NCBI GenBank assembly: GCA_963691655.1
Contig: OY829328.1
Coordinates: 11,176,704 to 11,240,703 of the forward strand
Reading direction: 5' to 3'
From: Toxonevra muliebris
Lineage: Eukaryota > Arthropoda > Insecta > Diptera > Pallopteridae
Length of the DNA stretch: 64,000 bases
Positions 52,601 through 63,885 of the stretch are shown piece after piece (the stretch's first letter is position 1; the number at the start of each line of letters is the position of its first letter). The translations under genes and the position numbers were made by a program. The notes under the pieces are model-generated. The model ran no database searches, was not told where the DNA came from, and worked only from the letters and a program-made list of their open reading frames with translations.

Positions 52601-55600
52601 AATATTTATTAGGCACAATTCTTAGTATAAACTAAATCGGACAAAAAACTTGTGCTCATAAATTTCTCAAACGTAGTAAACACCAAATGTACATAATATA
52701 CAATTCATACATTGGTGCTTGTGTTTTCAACCGAAAAAATATGTGCATTTTTGCAAAAATAAAACAAAAATTAATATATGTATATAGAGGTATAATAAAA
52801 AGGTTCTTGATTCTTTTAGAAAACGGAATTTAATCAAGCATAAAAGTGGCACAAATCAAATGCGAATGTGTGAAACTGTAAAAGGAAATGTTGAAAACGA
52901 ATTAGGATACCATAAAAGGAAGATTTCATCGCAAGGTCTTGGTCGACATAGCTTAATGGAAAAATTAGCTCATATAATTTTGGGTATTAACAATTTGGGA
53001 ATACATGCACATACACATACAAACACGCCCTTGCACACGTGCTACGAATTTAAGTAGATTTTCTTTGTATTTATTAATGTAACAATGATGCCTAAAAATA
53101 TGATTTAAAAATATTTTTAAGACATGATGGAGAACTGACTTTTTTGTTGGATTGGAAGGTAATACCCGGCAAAAGTTGCCCACCTATACCAACATTGTAC
53201 CCATACATTTTTTTTTTTAATCGAACATCTTCGGTTCGAAATTAGGGCGATGTGCAACCACCTCCAGGTGGTGGGCTCTAGATTACTCTCTTTAGCAATG
53301 CAAGTTGCAAGCGAACTAGGAGCTGCACGAAATGAATGAAGCATTTATAAGTTTCGAGAACTTCTCGGTTTATTTTCAAATCGAAATTCGCAAATTTGTT
53401 CCGTGTGAAGGGAGAGTGAAGTGAACGTGATTGGGGACTGTGATGTTACGTTATCACTTTCATCAGTACTTACACAGAGAGGCATAAGAAGGGGCCATCT
53501 TGTGAAGCCACATTATCACCATAGTAATGCCCTAAAAAACACATACATTATATGCTAATACTGGCATTAGCTTACTGTTTTTTGTTGGAATACTAAAACT
53601 TGAGGCCCTAAGTTCGAACCGAACGTTGTCGCTGGACCATTTGTGTAGACTTCATCTTTAACGTAGCTCCAAAGGAAAAAGTCAAACGGCGTTAAATCAC
53701 ACTATCTAGACGCCCAATTGAAGTTCCCAAAACGTGAAATTACCCGGCCACCAAATTTTTTTACGCAATAAGGGGATTGTTTCACGACTTGTGTTGCATG
53801 TAGCGCTATCCTGTTGTTCGTTAATATCCAAAGCATCCATTTCCGGCCAAAAAAAAGTAGGCCAACATTGTTTAATAACGCAATGGACAGAAACTTTTTT
53901 TTTGCCACTTACTTCGTTTGGAGTTACTGAAGGTCAAAGTGAATATTGTTATATTGAACGAATTGTGTGGTGCTAAAACACAAGTGTTTTAAACCACAAA
54001 AGATTAAAACTTTGCATTTAAATTGTGGCAGGTTCTTTTTGTGGCATCAAAACAGTAAACTCTGTCCTAATTGGGCTACTGCAAATAACAAGACTATATT
54101 AGTTTGTTTACTTTAATAAAGTATCTATTTTATTGAAAGTATTTCTACAAGCTTTTAGAAAAATGTCGTTATAATGTTTACCTTTCTCTTTAAAGCAGTT
54201 AACTATTTTACCTCATTACGCCATCTCATATTAAATTAATTCCATAAATTTGTTTTAGCTAGTAAAAATGTAAATGTATCCATATGCCGCCATCATAAGA
54301 ACTTCCGCCGCCATCCCCTCTTTCCTTCGACAAGAAAAAATCATAAAAATTTACGTTTTATATCCTCCCAATAATAAAAACGTGAATTATGCTAATTCCA
54401 TGTACAAGGTTACCGAAGGTCGTCGTCATCAATACGGTATTTTAAATTTACGGCAGCGTATTACGTCGCTCGCTATTTCTTATATTGTTATTACGAAAAC
54501 ATTAAATATTATAACTGATTGCTGTCTGATTAATGAGGCATGAGAACATTGTGATTTATTCGTATTTGTTTTATGGCGGTAACATTGTTATTGTATGTAA
54601 TTATTGTTTTTGTTCTAATGCTTTCTATAGATTAAACTTCTCTCAGTCTAAGAAATCAACAATGCTTCGTAAATATATTTGACAGTTTACGAGACAATAT
54701 GAAACCCTTTTCAAAACAATATAAAAAAGACCGCCATTGATTTTAGCTGTGTCACAAAAAGGATATTCCAAAAAATATATGCTCCTAATAATATGTAATA
54801 AATTTTTTGTGAAAATTAATAAAAAAAAAGAATACTGCTAATTGCTTTACATCAGGCGCGAAATTTAGATTTTTGAGTGAAAAGCTTTTGGTAGGCCAAG
54901 CGAAACGTATTTGTGGTATTTCGTTCGTGAACAATGTCAAAGTCGTGTCACTTAGATTTGTCGCAAAACATTAATATTTTTATCTAGCAGTGAGATATAT
55001 ACATATATGAATAAATTAGATGCTTTTTTCCTAAAGCATTCAGTTCTTTCCTACGCTAATAGAATATGAAAATAATGTGCCAAATGGGGGAAAAAATTCC
55101 AAATTTCAAAAACAGGATCCGAAATGCGTGTAACCGAAATCGACAGCTACTAAACGACATCATCTCATGGCTAGCAAAGCCAAAAGCAAAAATTACCTTA
55201 GAAAAGCATTGCGCTTCGACGTTCGGATTCGGCAAAAAACTTTAGGTGCAATCCATTCATGTTAAAATAAAGCTCGCATAATATATGTATATATGTATGT
55301 GAAAAGCTCGAAAAGAATCGAATAAAAAAATTATCTAAAGAAGCACAAATATATGGTGAAGGGATAAGGAACAAGGATAATAAAAATATATGACAGAAAT
55401 AATTACCAGAAATGCATCCTAAGAAGACAAAAAAAAAGCTCAATAGATTTGTTTGAATATGAAAATTGTGTAAAAGCGAAACCGTGCAAATCAATTACCG
55501 AAATATGAGTGTATACAAGTTTGCAAAATAACGATGCAACAATTGTATTGAGGCAAGGTCAATGTGAAAGGATAATGAATAAGAATTCAGTTGAAAATAC

Positions 55601-58600
55601 ACAAATTTAATTTGTAAAGATTCTTAAGCACTCTTCTCACTCATAATTTAAAATATAAGGATATAATAAAACTTTTAAGAAGTAAGAGTTAACAGCTAAC
55701 TCAAATTTACAATTGAAATTATAGAGTACGACAGAAATGACAAGGCAGCAACACATAGTAATTATTCTTTAAAATTATTTATTAAAAAATGTATCTTTTT
55801 AAAAATGCCTACTATGGGTGGTGCGCGTCAGAATACTATGGGAAGATTAATTAAAAACGTTTTATGCGATTCCAACTTTTAGCTGGTAATGGCCTATCTA
55901 AAATGCCAATTTTATTTTATCGTTTTCTTGTCGAAATTGACAGGGAAGTTGCAATGGCAATTTGGCAACGGAAATTTGAAACACTCCTCAAAGCAGCAAA
56001 ATATTAAATGCTGACTAATTTTTTTTGATGTCATTATTGACTTTAAGGGTTCTGATAGCGCAAAAAGAGCACTTCATGGAACCTAGACTGTTTCATAGGT
56101 TCATCACCGAATTTGCTTTTTTGTAATGAAAAAAAAAAACAAAAAATTTATTGATAAAAATTAAACAGACTAGAACGATTTTTAACTTATTTTTACTATT
56201 AACTAAGTTCTAAAACTATAATGAACTATGACGAATAGTACAATTCAGAAACTTAGGTAATGCCAAGTTTCTATTATTGAGTTACAAACCTTTTTCAAAA
56301 CACTATTTCCATTGTAGTAGATGGGAGGATCATTGAATTCTTCTTCAATCCATGAGACAACCTTTTCTGAAACAAACGGCGGCACTGGGACACCCCAAAG
56401 GCGTTTATTTGCCTCAGGCTCTTCAGTTTCTGGTGATATATTATCAAAACTGAGCCGAAGCGCTGAAGTCGGCGATAATGAACGTTCAATTTCATTGAAT
56501 TTATTCATGAATTTTGTAAAATCCATTTTGTTGTTGATTGAAATTTAAATCATACACTTTAAATTATATGCACGTATTTTTGCAGACAAATTTTGTTATT
56601 CTTTCTTTTTTTGTTGAGCGGAATGCAATCAATATTGATTTGGAAGAGTAACACACAAAGTCAAATGGCCACAACAGCGTGAGTAATAAAACTACACACT
56701 CATACTACAAAGTTGAGGAAAAATTGCTTATAAACAAAGAAGACACAAACACGACTAACACCCACCGACGGAATTCACCACAATCAAAATTGTTAAAAAC
56801 ACTTTCACTTTTTATATTCCTTTTTAGCACTTGAGAGGATACTTTGTACGTGATGACATGTAAGTTTCGATTGTATTTGCCTGTGTGAGTGAATGAGTGT
56901 GCTTGTGTGAGAGGTGTATGTATGTGATGTAGGTAGATAAGGTAAGTATATAACGATAGTACGCTTCGTTTTATAATATATAAAATGCCGTGCTTTATAT
57001 CATCCGCAACGTTCAACCGTCATCACACAAGTACGAAATTATACTTAAAGGATATTTTGCTAGATATGCATTTATTTATTGTGACTTTTAGATTCGTAAA
57101 GAACAAAAAGGGAAATTTCCAGTTTGAGAAATTCCCATTCACACTGGAAGGATTTAGTTCGAGCTGAGTCAATGCCCAATTCATTCATTCATACAATTAT
57201 GGTAAGTTTTTATGTGGAAGTTGAGCTTAATTTTATTTTTGTGTAGGCTCTTAAGTTTTGCAGAACAAGTTTCAAATATATTTTTACCTGTGAAGGTTAT
57301 GGATGGATAAGACTCACCATCACCCATAAATGGTATATAAAAATTGGCTTAGGTTAATTTTGCCATACCACTGCTATAGTATAACCAACCTATTGACGGC
57401 CTATGCGTAGCTTTGCTTATTCATTCATGCTGTGCGAGTCATATTTGTACAGAAATTTTCTTAGCCAATTTCTACTTTTAGAGGTTTGAATTGCCCATCA
57501 ACAGTTGAGATCATGTAAAACGACTTTTACATTCTGTTTTAGCTTTTTGGCTGTACCGAGTGTCGAATCAGCATTCCTGCATGAGAAATGAGGGTTACTT
57601 AACATTGACGATATTCGGTAGACGGTGGAAATATATTTTACGTTGTTGTTAGCCAAAGCAGGTTACGTTTAAATTAGAAATATTCCTTTTTTTTAAATAC
57701 GATTCAATTTAAAATAATCAAAATAACAACAGGCCCGCACTTGAAACAACGAGCTTCGAAAACAACAAATTGCAACTCAATTTATATTAGAAAAATTAAG
57801 AAGTGAATTTCCTATGCATTTTTAGACATGCGCACTTCCTATATAGGTATAAAGTTAAATAAATACCGCCTCAAACATTAGAAATGTTGTTTGTGATTAT
57901 AAAGTTGTGTATACAAAAGCAAAAATAACAACAAAGCAGCAAAAAAAAAAGCGAGTTGGTGATGAGGAAATGGCATGGAGGGTGGGTTAATCCAAAAACT
58001 TAAAAATATGGAAAGCAATAAAATTATAAATTAAAATAAAAAACTGTTTTTTGAGCATTTTGTAAATTAAAGTTAAAACAAAAACATTTTATCACTCGCA
58101 GAAAAATTCCCCATTGCTGACATTGACATTTGCCGCTAATGTATGGGGGCAAACATGATTGCTCTTATTTAGTCGATTTTTTAACCTTTCTTTAAGAATG
58201 ATATAAAGAAAGTTAAAAAGGGACATTTTAAGGGAGTTTAAGTGTTGTTGTAATTGTTGTGCTCAAATAAACACGTAATGTACAAGGAGATAGGTGAATT
58301 GCATAAATTCTTATGAAATGGGGGAATTTTAATTGGTAAATTTATGGTGTTATTGTGATTGGTAAATGGTTTTTTTTTATATAAGTATACTAAGGTATGA
58401 TATAGATAATTATATTAAATTGTGTCTATTTTTCATAAGAAATTTGTACAAAATCTTTAAAATATTGCAGTGCTTTTGTATTATGCTGAGAAATATCGAT
58501 TTTTATTTTACTTTACTATAAATTTTTGGGTGCTAAAAAAAAGAAGAAAAATGTACATATCAGAAAACATGGGGGTACGTATGCAAAAGACAGAAAATCA

Positions 58601-59014
58601 TGGATGCAACACCTGTAGACTACAACAATATGAACTTCATCAAAATCACCCTTAAATTTTCAATGTAAGTAAATGGCGATGTCCTTGTACCGACCGCATA
58701 AGGGTGGAAGCAAAGAGAGGGGCGGCACATACAAAGCGATGGACAACTAACAACAAAAATAATTAAATGCAATGAATTTAAATACAAAAAAAAAAAAAAA
58801 AACAGAGATTAAAATAGATGACTCAATATATGTGCACAAAGCCCATAAGGATTAAAAATAAATCTTTATATATCTTATCAGGAGATATGCGAAACTAGAA
58901 AAAAGGAGAACGCTTTGAAAAATAAAGTTTTAACTTTCACCTCAATCATGTTTTTGATGTACGAATTTACCATATTAATATTGCGCTTACCTTGGCCAGT
59001 TTAATGTCATCCAT
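26563..59014 (-). CDS. Mtmr6: Myotubularin-related phosphoinositide 3-phosphatase, MTMR6/7/8 type with C-terminal FYVE
   Basis: Removes the 3-phosphate from PI3P and PI(3,5)P2 on endosomal membranes. Minus-strand coding exons: 58991-59014, 52015-52131, 36535-36697, 36071-36354, 34562-34696, 32250-32479, 28080-28215, 27635-28011, 27302-27428, 27123-27232, 26966-27056, 26773-26898 and 26563-26700; all phases agree, 685 residues. Order: [14 protein letters not shown] domain ([16 protein letters not shown]), linker with [11 protein letters not shown] and [16 protein letters not shown], phosphatase domain ([22 protein letters not shown], catalytic Cys334 and Arg340 in [11 protein letters not shown]), the [10 protein letters not shown] and [12 protein letters not shown] blocks, FWRGMY, a probable coiled coil and a C-terminal FYVE-like zinc domain from about residue 628. 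Active-site residues are intact, so it should be an active member. Introns reach 15 kb and are full of transposon debris. An alternative first exon lies at 56290. Confidence 0.94.
28300..29861. mobile_element. Foldback element with arms of about 480-500 bp
   Basis: The left arm (28300 to about 28800) and the reverse complement of the right arm (about 29383-29861) match along almost their full length with small indels, roughly nine bases in ten by eye. They share CACTGTGTGACA at the tips, CACTTTTATGGAGACCTAGC, CCAAAATCTCGTTTTATGG and CGCTCATAACTTTGCTAATT. The spacer of about 580 bases has no recognisable transposase. The flanks do not show a clean target duplication. It lies in an Mtmr6 intron, 85 bases upstream of the exon with the catalytic Cys. 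Confidence 0.85.
31240..31590. repeat. Interspersed repeat, copy 2
   Basis: Second copy of the repeat at 18575-18815, with shared blocks ACGATCCTCAAA, ATTCACAGACC, TTTTAAGATTACTT and AATACTAAGCACT. It starts near GTAGCACAACAGCCCATGG; a similar GCACAACAGTCCATGG occurs alone at about 3972. Confidence 0.5.
32480..34561 (-). other. Mtmr6 intron between coding exons 5 and 6
   Basis: 2.1 kb, with a decayed Tc1-like transposase at about 33290-34080 and nothing else recognisable. Confidence 0.6.
33290..34080 (+). pseudogene. Decayed Tc1-like transposase
   Basis: Plus-strand translation gives [20 protein letters not shown], a degraded form of the Tc1 motif SPDLNPIENLWG plus following helix. After it come AVIAAWESI and [16 protein letters not shown], which match the Tc1 C-terminus (V...W..I ... 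VI...G..TKY). Stops and frameshifts are frequent. Copy is antisense to Mtmr6. Confidence 0.65.
34697..36070 (-). other. Mtmr6 intron between coding exons 4 and 5
   Basis: 1.4 kb of AT-rich intron with consensus-like splice sites; I see nothing else in it. Confidence 0.6.
36773..37303. mobile_element. MITE with CTGTTCACGTAC inverted ends
   Basis: Ends CTGTTCACGTAC (36773-36784) and GTACGTGAACAG (37292-37303) are perfect reverse complements. Two further inner copies, GTACGTGAACAGA at about 36866 and GAGTACGTGAACAC at about 37238, make nested hairpins. It is 531 bases, non-coding, and lies 75 bases upstream of the acceptor of Mtmr6 coding exon 3. I cannot define a target duplication. Confidence 0.7.
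39434..40334. mobile_element. hAT-like non-autonomous element with 8-bp target duplication
   Basis: The ends are CAGGGCCGTACCCAGAA and, as reverse complement, CAAGGCCGTGTTTATGG, each followed by a run of G and A/T in mirror arrangement. The flanks ATGGTGAC (39426-39433) and ATGGCGAC (40335-40342) form an 8-bp duplication with one mismatch, the hAT hallmark. No transposase frame is present in the 901 bases. Confidence 0.8.
42130..42736. mobile_element. MITE with GGAGTAAATCGCGTCAAAT inverted ends
   Basis: About 55 bases at each end match as inverted repeats: GGAGTAAATCGCGTCAAAT on the left and GGGGCAAATCGCGTCAAAT on the reverse-complemented right, followed by ACC.CCGGAAAAAAA and AAATCACTCCGATT blocks. 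Both flanks read ATATAT, a possible 6-bp duplication but also a simple sequence. 607 bases, non-coding. Confidence 0.72.
43211..44489 (-). mobile_element. Tc1/mariner element, full length with both inverted ends
   Basis: The left end (from 43211) reads ATAAGGAATGAGATCGAAAA and the reverse complement of the right end (to 44489) reads ATAAGGAGTGAGATTGAAAA, then both continue into TCTTAACA. TA lies at or next to both ends, as expected for this superfamily, though the left boundary is ambiguous by two bases. A single damaged transposase gene fills the inside on the minus strand. Confidence 0.85.
43348..44330 (-). pseudogene. Tc1/mariner transposase pseudogene
   Basis: Minus-strand reading from ATG at 44330 ([15 protein letters not shown]) shifts frame near 44275 into [20 protein letters not shown], a helix-turn-helix region. 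A GRKQGP basic motif follows, then the catalytic domain: [67 protein letters not shown], a [20 protein letters not shown] and KYWALVKRN. After another shift it ends KVHEFINSG and a stop at 43348. The residue before Glu in the first motif and the one in WPNLAS are Asn where the family normally has Asp, so both catalytic aspartates look lost. At least two frameshifts and one stop make it inactive. It is in the same orientation as Mtmr6. Confidence 0.85.
45346..45504. repeat. Direct repeat of a Tc1-like terminus, copy 1
   Basis: About 159 bases nearly the same as 48227-48384 in the same orientation, ending GGTTGCAAATGATATGACCG GCACTGTA. Reverse complemented, the end TACAGTGCCGGTCATATCAT looks like a Tc1-family inverted terminus next to TA. 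No matching opposite end was found nearby. Confidence 0.65.
48227..48384. repeat. Direct repeat of a Tc1-like terminus, copy 2
   Basis: Second copy of the 45346-45504 sequence with scattered substitutions and small indels, ending ATGATATGACTGGCACTGTA. Two solo ends in the same direction 2.9 kb apart suggest separate truncated insertions or one later duplicated. Confidence 0.65.
50750..50890 (+). pseudogene. Non-LTR reverse transcriptase fragment
   Basis: Forward frame reads [20 protein letters not shown] then TADCG, matching the segment I.G..LE.V..F.YLGS.I..DGG common in the region after the reverse transcriptase core of several non-LTR clades. The upstream open frame at 50521-50811 may be part of the same copy. 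Heavily decayed. Confidence 0.5.
53600..53970 (-). pseudogene. Decayed mariner-like transposase C-terminal fragment
   Basis: Minus-strand translation gives [20 protein letters not shown] followed by NGPAT, close to the widespread insect/nematode mariner-type motif S-CDLTPLDYFLWG.VKD..Y...P. Upstream is a short open frame at 53702-53908 in the same region. Only a remnant, no ends found. Confidence 0.65.
56290..56526 (-). CDS. Probable alternative first coding exon of Mtmr6
   Basis: A 237-base open exon begins with ATG at 56526 and ends at AAG|GTTTGT in phase 0, the same phase as the 8-residue first exon at 58991. Spliced to the exon at 52131 it would read [15 protein letters not shown] without a break, replacing MDDIKLAK by 79 residues and giving about 756 in total. 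The peptide (start [20 protein letters not shown], then [20 protein letters not shown] and [16 protein letters not shown]) is not simple sequence and looks like real protein. GVP..FV....V.WIEE faintly recalls the first helix of RhoGAP domains, but I do not claim homology. Alternatively it is the first exon of a nested gene whose other exons I cannot see. Confidence 0.55.
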
Positions 59015-59970
59015 GTTTTGTTTGTAGTGTTAAAATTAGTAAAACTCTTTAGTTTTTATTACTATTGGCTTTTAAATCGTTTACATATGTCTCACTGAAC
59101 ACACAAACAGTTTGCAGTTTACTTTTTTTATCGCTGTATGCAATCGTGTTTTGTTATTTTTCCTTTTTTCATGTCATTGAATACGTCACGTTTAATTATT
59201 AATTAATACTGTGATATTTTTGCCTTTAATTTTAGTTATTTAATTTGGGTTTCAATTAAAATCATGGAAATTTTAATGTACGGAAAAAAGTGGGCAGGCA
59301 AACTAAAAACAGCCGAACGCAGATTTTTCTTCTTCTTGTTCTTTTTCAACGAAACGAATGCCAAGAAGAAAACAAAATTAGCAAAATGTCTAACTGAAAG
59401 GTAAAAGAAAATTGACAGCTGTGAGAACTGCAGTCTCTTACAGGGTTGTAATTATAATGGAAGTATCTACTATTTCAGCGGCTCAGTAAAAGAGGTTATA
59501 TTTTTGCACGGCGTAAATGGGTGTATTGCACCCGATTTTATCAGTGATTTTAGGTTAATTTTGTGATTTTATTTTTTTGTATTTTTAAAAATATTTTTAA
59601 TATTATTATTTGTTTGTTTGTACTTAAACTATTTTTTATGAAATTAAAAAAAGAAAACCTTAAAAAATCTTGTTTTATTTAAAGGATTTATTGTTTCTCG
59701 GGTTTCACACATTCAGTTCATTGACGGTGTAACAAAAATTATGTTCATTGACGCCGGGTTAATAATAAAAACTTTCATTTTATTTTTCAACTCTTTTTAA
59801 TTAGCCTCAAGCTAACATAATAAACTGCTATAAAATCAATAAATTTTAAACAATAAATGGCAGCATTGTGCATTATTCAATTTCTATAGTTCAATGTTTA
59901 TAAAATACAATTAACTAGAAAAAATACAGTACGACAATTTGTGTATAGAGTATATACGGCGACAAAAAAT
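59015..59970. other. Region between Mtmr6 start and focadhesin-like stop
   Basis: The two genes are on the same strand, head to tail, so this region holds the 3' untranslated part of the upstream gene and the promoter and leader of Mtmr6. No TATA-initiator pair or other motif was clear. Confidence 0.5.
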
Positions 59971-62900
59971 TTATTTACGCATGCCTACATATTTGGTCCA
60001 AATCCCTTTATTATCGAAATATGGTTTATTACGCGAACATATAATAGCATCTTTGAAAATGGCACCATATGCCTCAGGAATGGCAGCATTTTTGTATAGA
60101 TTATATAAAAACTCATAGATCTGTAAAATAAACGATCGCGATTAAAAACATAACTAGGTAAAAATGAAATAAATCGAAAAAAATTATATTAATCACCTTT
60201 GCTTCTTGATCCTTCCAGAAGATATGATCGCACAAAAACTGCATACTTTCAGGGAAAATCTCAAAACGTTCATTGCGTTGCGTAGCAACTATATCTAAAT
60301 TACCCAAGAGCACAGCACAACCTGATAGCACCACAACAGCCAAAATGAAAATGTCCAAAAGATATAAAACTTTTTCCAGTTTCTCTTTGTTAGATGATTC
60401 CGCAAGTAGCGCTTGGATTTGTAAAAATATATCCATAACCCAATTGCACGATTGCTCATCATTGTTAAATGCATATAATGTGGCAGCCAAATGGCGAAAG
60501 AAGAAGAAATGCTCCTCACGCTTGGTGGCAAATGCATCTATGATCGGTGCTAGCCATTTCAATGGATTCGAAAGTTTTGTGTTATAGAGCACAAGATAAC
60601 AACGTATTATCGTGGCCTTCTTCAATTTGCCTATGGGTGCTTCCCACCAGTTGGCAGGCGATGTTAGACCATCTATCGAATTGGGATGCAGCACGGAGAC
60701 AACTTCTGTGTAGCGTTCGAAGAGCTGGAATAGAAAACGAGAATTGAAGTTGAAACAATATTAACTTATATTCTAGAGCTGAGTGATTGAATCATTTAAT
60801 TATTCGATTAATTGAACTCCTCACTCTCTTGTAATACATACTCTAGAATCTAAGTCCATTGAATCCATATAACGTTCTACAATTAATGTGAATATATCCA
60901 GAACTTCTGGAATGTCGCATTTGCCTGTGAAAATGTATTTCACGCTGTCTAGGAACTTTTCAAAAAGACAACCTACACAATATAATACAAGGTGTTATAA
61001 CATAATTTTTTGGTAAACTTTACAGTATGATGAACCTTCTGTAAATCCATTTAATTGCGATTCCTTGAAACAGTAGACCGCCACCTTCTCTGCAAAGTTT
61101 TTCAAAATCTGCAAGCTAACACCATTTGCTATTTCCGGCAACAAGGAGAAGAGCAGTAGTAAATCTTCCTCAAAGCAATTTGGCTCAAACTCGACAAGGA
61201 AATTCTCCAGCAAACGACGCGCTGTACCCGAATGCAGCAATTGATTTTTTGCAATTAAAATACAATATTTACGTGTCTCAAATGATAAATGAAAGAAACT
61301 ATGCAGAAAGCACCAATCAAGTGGCGGTATTGGCTTTGAGAATTTCTTCGATATGGCACGAAGCGCGTTAGTAACCGCATGCGGTTCAGTGACATGGTCA
61401 CCGAAGCGCGATTGTGCCACAAGATAATTGACCATCGCACGCAATGGACTTTCTTGAAATAACCCCAACAGTTTACGTGGCTCTGGTTTACCTTCGGGCA
61501 GATGATAAACGCCACTACGATAACGATTTATTTCAGCGTAAATGTGATGAGCTATCATGTCTGCAGCGGCAGCACCACATTCAGGACGAATTTTTTGTAT
61601 CAAATTCACCCAACATTCACCTGGCACCACCTCATGCTGGAGATCAACAATTTCACGCCCACCTGCACCACGTACACTATGCAAACCACCGTCTTGACGA
61701 AATTGGGGTGGTATGTGCCGAAATGTGAGCAGTGTGCCGATTTCGTAATTCTTTAAAGCAGCTAAAGCCTCACGTATCATTTCAGGATCTGAATCGGATC
61801 TACAAATGGTTAGCCATATTTGTTCCAAAGCTTCATCTACAAGCTGTTCGTATTCTAGTGTGGGCATATGTAGGTGTGGAACATGGGCAAAGAAACGGTA
61901 CAGCGACTTAAGTGCACGTGGGCGTCGTTCATGACGAAATTTACTACTCAACACACGCCACGTGGATGTGATGTTAACCGTGTGACTGTCACAAAGTGCA
62001 ACTATGGCATCTAATGCTAAAGAAGTGGCCAAGTCACCCGTTTCATCGGTGCAGGAGTTGAGCGTATCAGAGAGATGAGAAACTAGATCGGAGCCATGCT
62101 GTGTAGGCCTGTGCGATAATAAGAATAAAAAAGCAATACATTTAATAATGATATAATACAATTCAGTGTATATGTAAGCAGTAGATACTTTTCCAGGCAT
62201 ATATCACGAATAGTGTGCGTTTTAGCTATCTCAAATTCCCAGCGTTTAGTGCTGTCATTGTAAGGCTGCGACAGCAATTTAATTAAGAAAGGATATGTAC
62301 GCGATTCCACGTGCCACAAGCGCAAGTACAAGTCCATGCAAAATGTGGGATTATCGGAGGCTAAGTTACGTATTGTATTTAAAATCATGGGAATGTTATC
62401 CTAAGGAAATTAATAAAGAGATTAATTCTTCATGCTTAATAAGAATGCACATACCTTGGACACAGCAAAGTTAGGCAATCCACGCAATAGCTCCATTTGT
62501 ATTTCGGGGTTCTGTTCGCTGGCCAACTTAAAAATGTAAGTCATTAGAAAATCATAAGCTATGCCACTATTCACTTTGATAATCTCTAAAATCGCTTCAT
62601 AGATCTTAAACCAACAATCCATCGAAGGCTCACGCGACAAGAATAAAGCACGTAAAAATAAATTCAAACGCTGACAAAACGCAGAATTCGCTTTCACATT
62701 GAGTGCATCGACAAAACTGAAAACATCTTTAAATTCAGACTCATCAAATGATTCTACCAATTTGGCCACATCAAAGGCAATGGCAATATCGGGATGAAAA
62801 TTACGTATTCCTGCGAGACGCAACTCCTTAGTGCGTATTTCTGAACTTGTATTTGTTGTTTGTTTAGCTTGTTCCAAAATTTTACGTACAATTTTATGGG

Positions 62901-63885
62901 CAAGCGCCAGGCCTTCTGCGGGTATGAATGCAGTCTGAGACATCCACTGGATGATACCATCAAGACACATGTTCAGAATGTATTGATGCCCACAGCCTTC
63001 CTGTACCACAATGAATGAGATGATGCGCAACAAATCTGGCAGATAATACGGTGAAAGCAAATGCAGACCCTCGGCTAGTAGTATCAGAAGAACATTATAA
63101 TGGTGTTGCGTATGCTCGCGTGTTGTATGCAATACACGCAATAGGCAGTGCAAACTGGGGCGTGGATCGATCCCATACTTGACCAGATTATTAATTAATA
63201 ATGCTTGAAAAATGCATAGATCAATAGATTGTGCATAGTCTTTTTGATTGTTGAGATAATGTTCGATAGCTTCTATGAGTAGAATGCTAGTGAATAGACA
63301 TGATGATGACGTGGACAATTTACTCCATGAGAGTATTTCTTGCATTAGGATTTTTGCTTCGGTATTGCTCTTACTAAGCGACAGCAAACCAGTCCAAATA
63401 GTCTTCGAATCGGGCAGCGTTTGTGGATTACACAAAATGTAGAGGAAGACGGGACGTAAATATTCAACGCTGTACTCTTTAATTCTAGTGTAACGAAAAT
63501 AATGTATAGTTTAGTATTATAGCGAATAATTAAATAATAAGAACGTCTAATTTCACCATCCTCTGCTCGCCCAAATTTGTTCAGTAATTATTAAGAACAA
63601 TTAAGGACATTTAATAATACACAAATTTAAGCGAGCAGAACGTGTTTTATATAGCATTTCACTTACTGTTTATCATGATGATTGCAAATTCCATTGATTT
63701 TATTAGCAACATCATTCATATTGACACTAGGATTTTGTAGTAATGTTATCATAGGGTGTTGTTGTGTTTTCAAACCAAATTGACTTTGGAAGACTTCTTT
63801 AGTTTTTAGTGACGCAGCTCGTCTTTTCAAGCTAAGCAATAACAAACTTACAATACCCTCGGTAATTGTTGTATATTGTGTGGGA
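59971..63885 (-). CDS. Focadhesin-like (FOCAD/KIAA1797) protein, C-terminal part (partial)
   Basis: Seven minus-strand exons with agreeing phases: 63667-63885, 62455-63484, 62189-62400, 61036-62108, 60842-60972, 60197-60724 and 59971-60120. They encode 1113 residues up to a TAA, and the gene continues 5' beyond the window. The protein is a long helical, HEAT/ARM-like repeat sequence without catalytic motifs, for example LALDAIVALCDSHTVNITST, KSLYRFFAHVPHL, NYEIGTLLTFRHIPPQFR, AADMIAHHIYAEINRYRSG and LVAQSRFGDHVTEPHAVTNA. Length, repeat nature and C-terminal blocks match my memory of focadhesin, a large focal-adhesion protein with DUF3730 and DUF3028 regions, and its fly orthologue, which I believe lies near Mtmr6 in Drosophila. 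One donor (AAG|GTGATT at 60197) is unusual but needed to keep the frame. Another HEAT-repeat protein remains possible. Confidence 0.72.

Larger units (their letters stand above)
52132..58990 (-). other. Mtmr6 intron 1 with alternative first exon inside
   Basis: 6.9 kb between MDDIKLAK and the second coding exon. It holds a transposase remnant (53600-53970), a possible decayed element with GGTTCGAAATT at 53231, and the alternative coding exon at 56290-56526. I see nothing else in 54000-56200 or 56600-58900 apart from poly-A tracts. Confidence 0.55.

Noticed and set aside
53210..53410. Possible tRNA-derived SINE because of GGTTCGAAATT
   Set aside because: Only a B-box-like match; no matching A-box at the right distance and no clear tail.
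55198..55494. 98-codon minus-strand open frame with hydrophobic residues
   Set aside because: Phe/Ser-rich translation of purine-rich intron DNA; no exon context.
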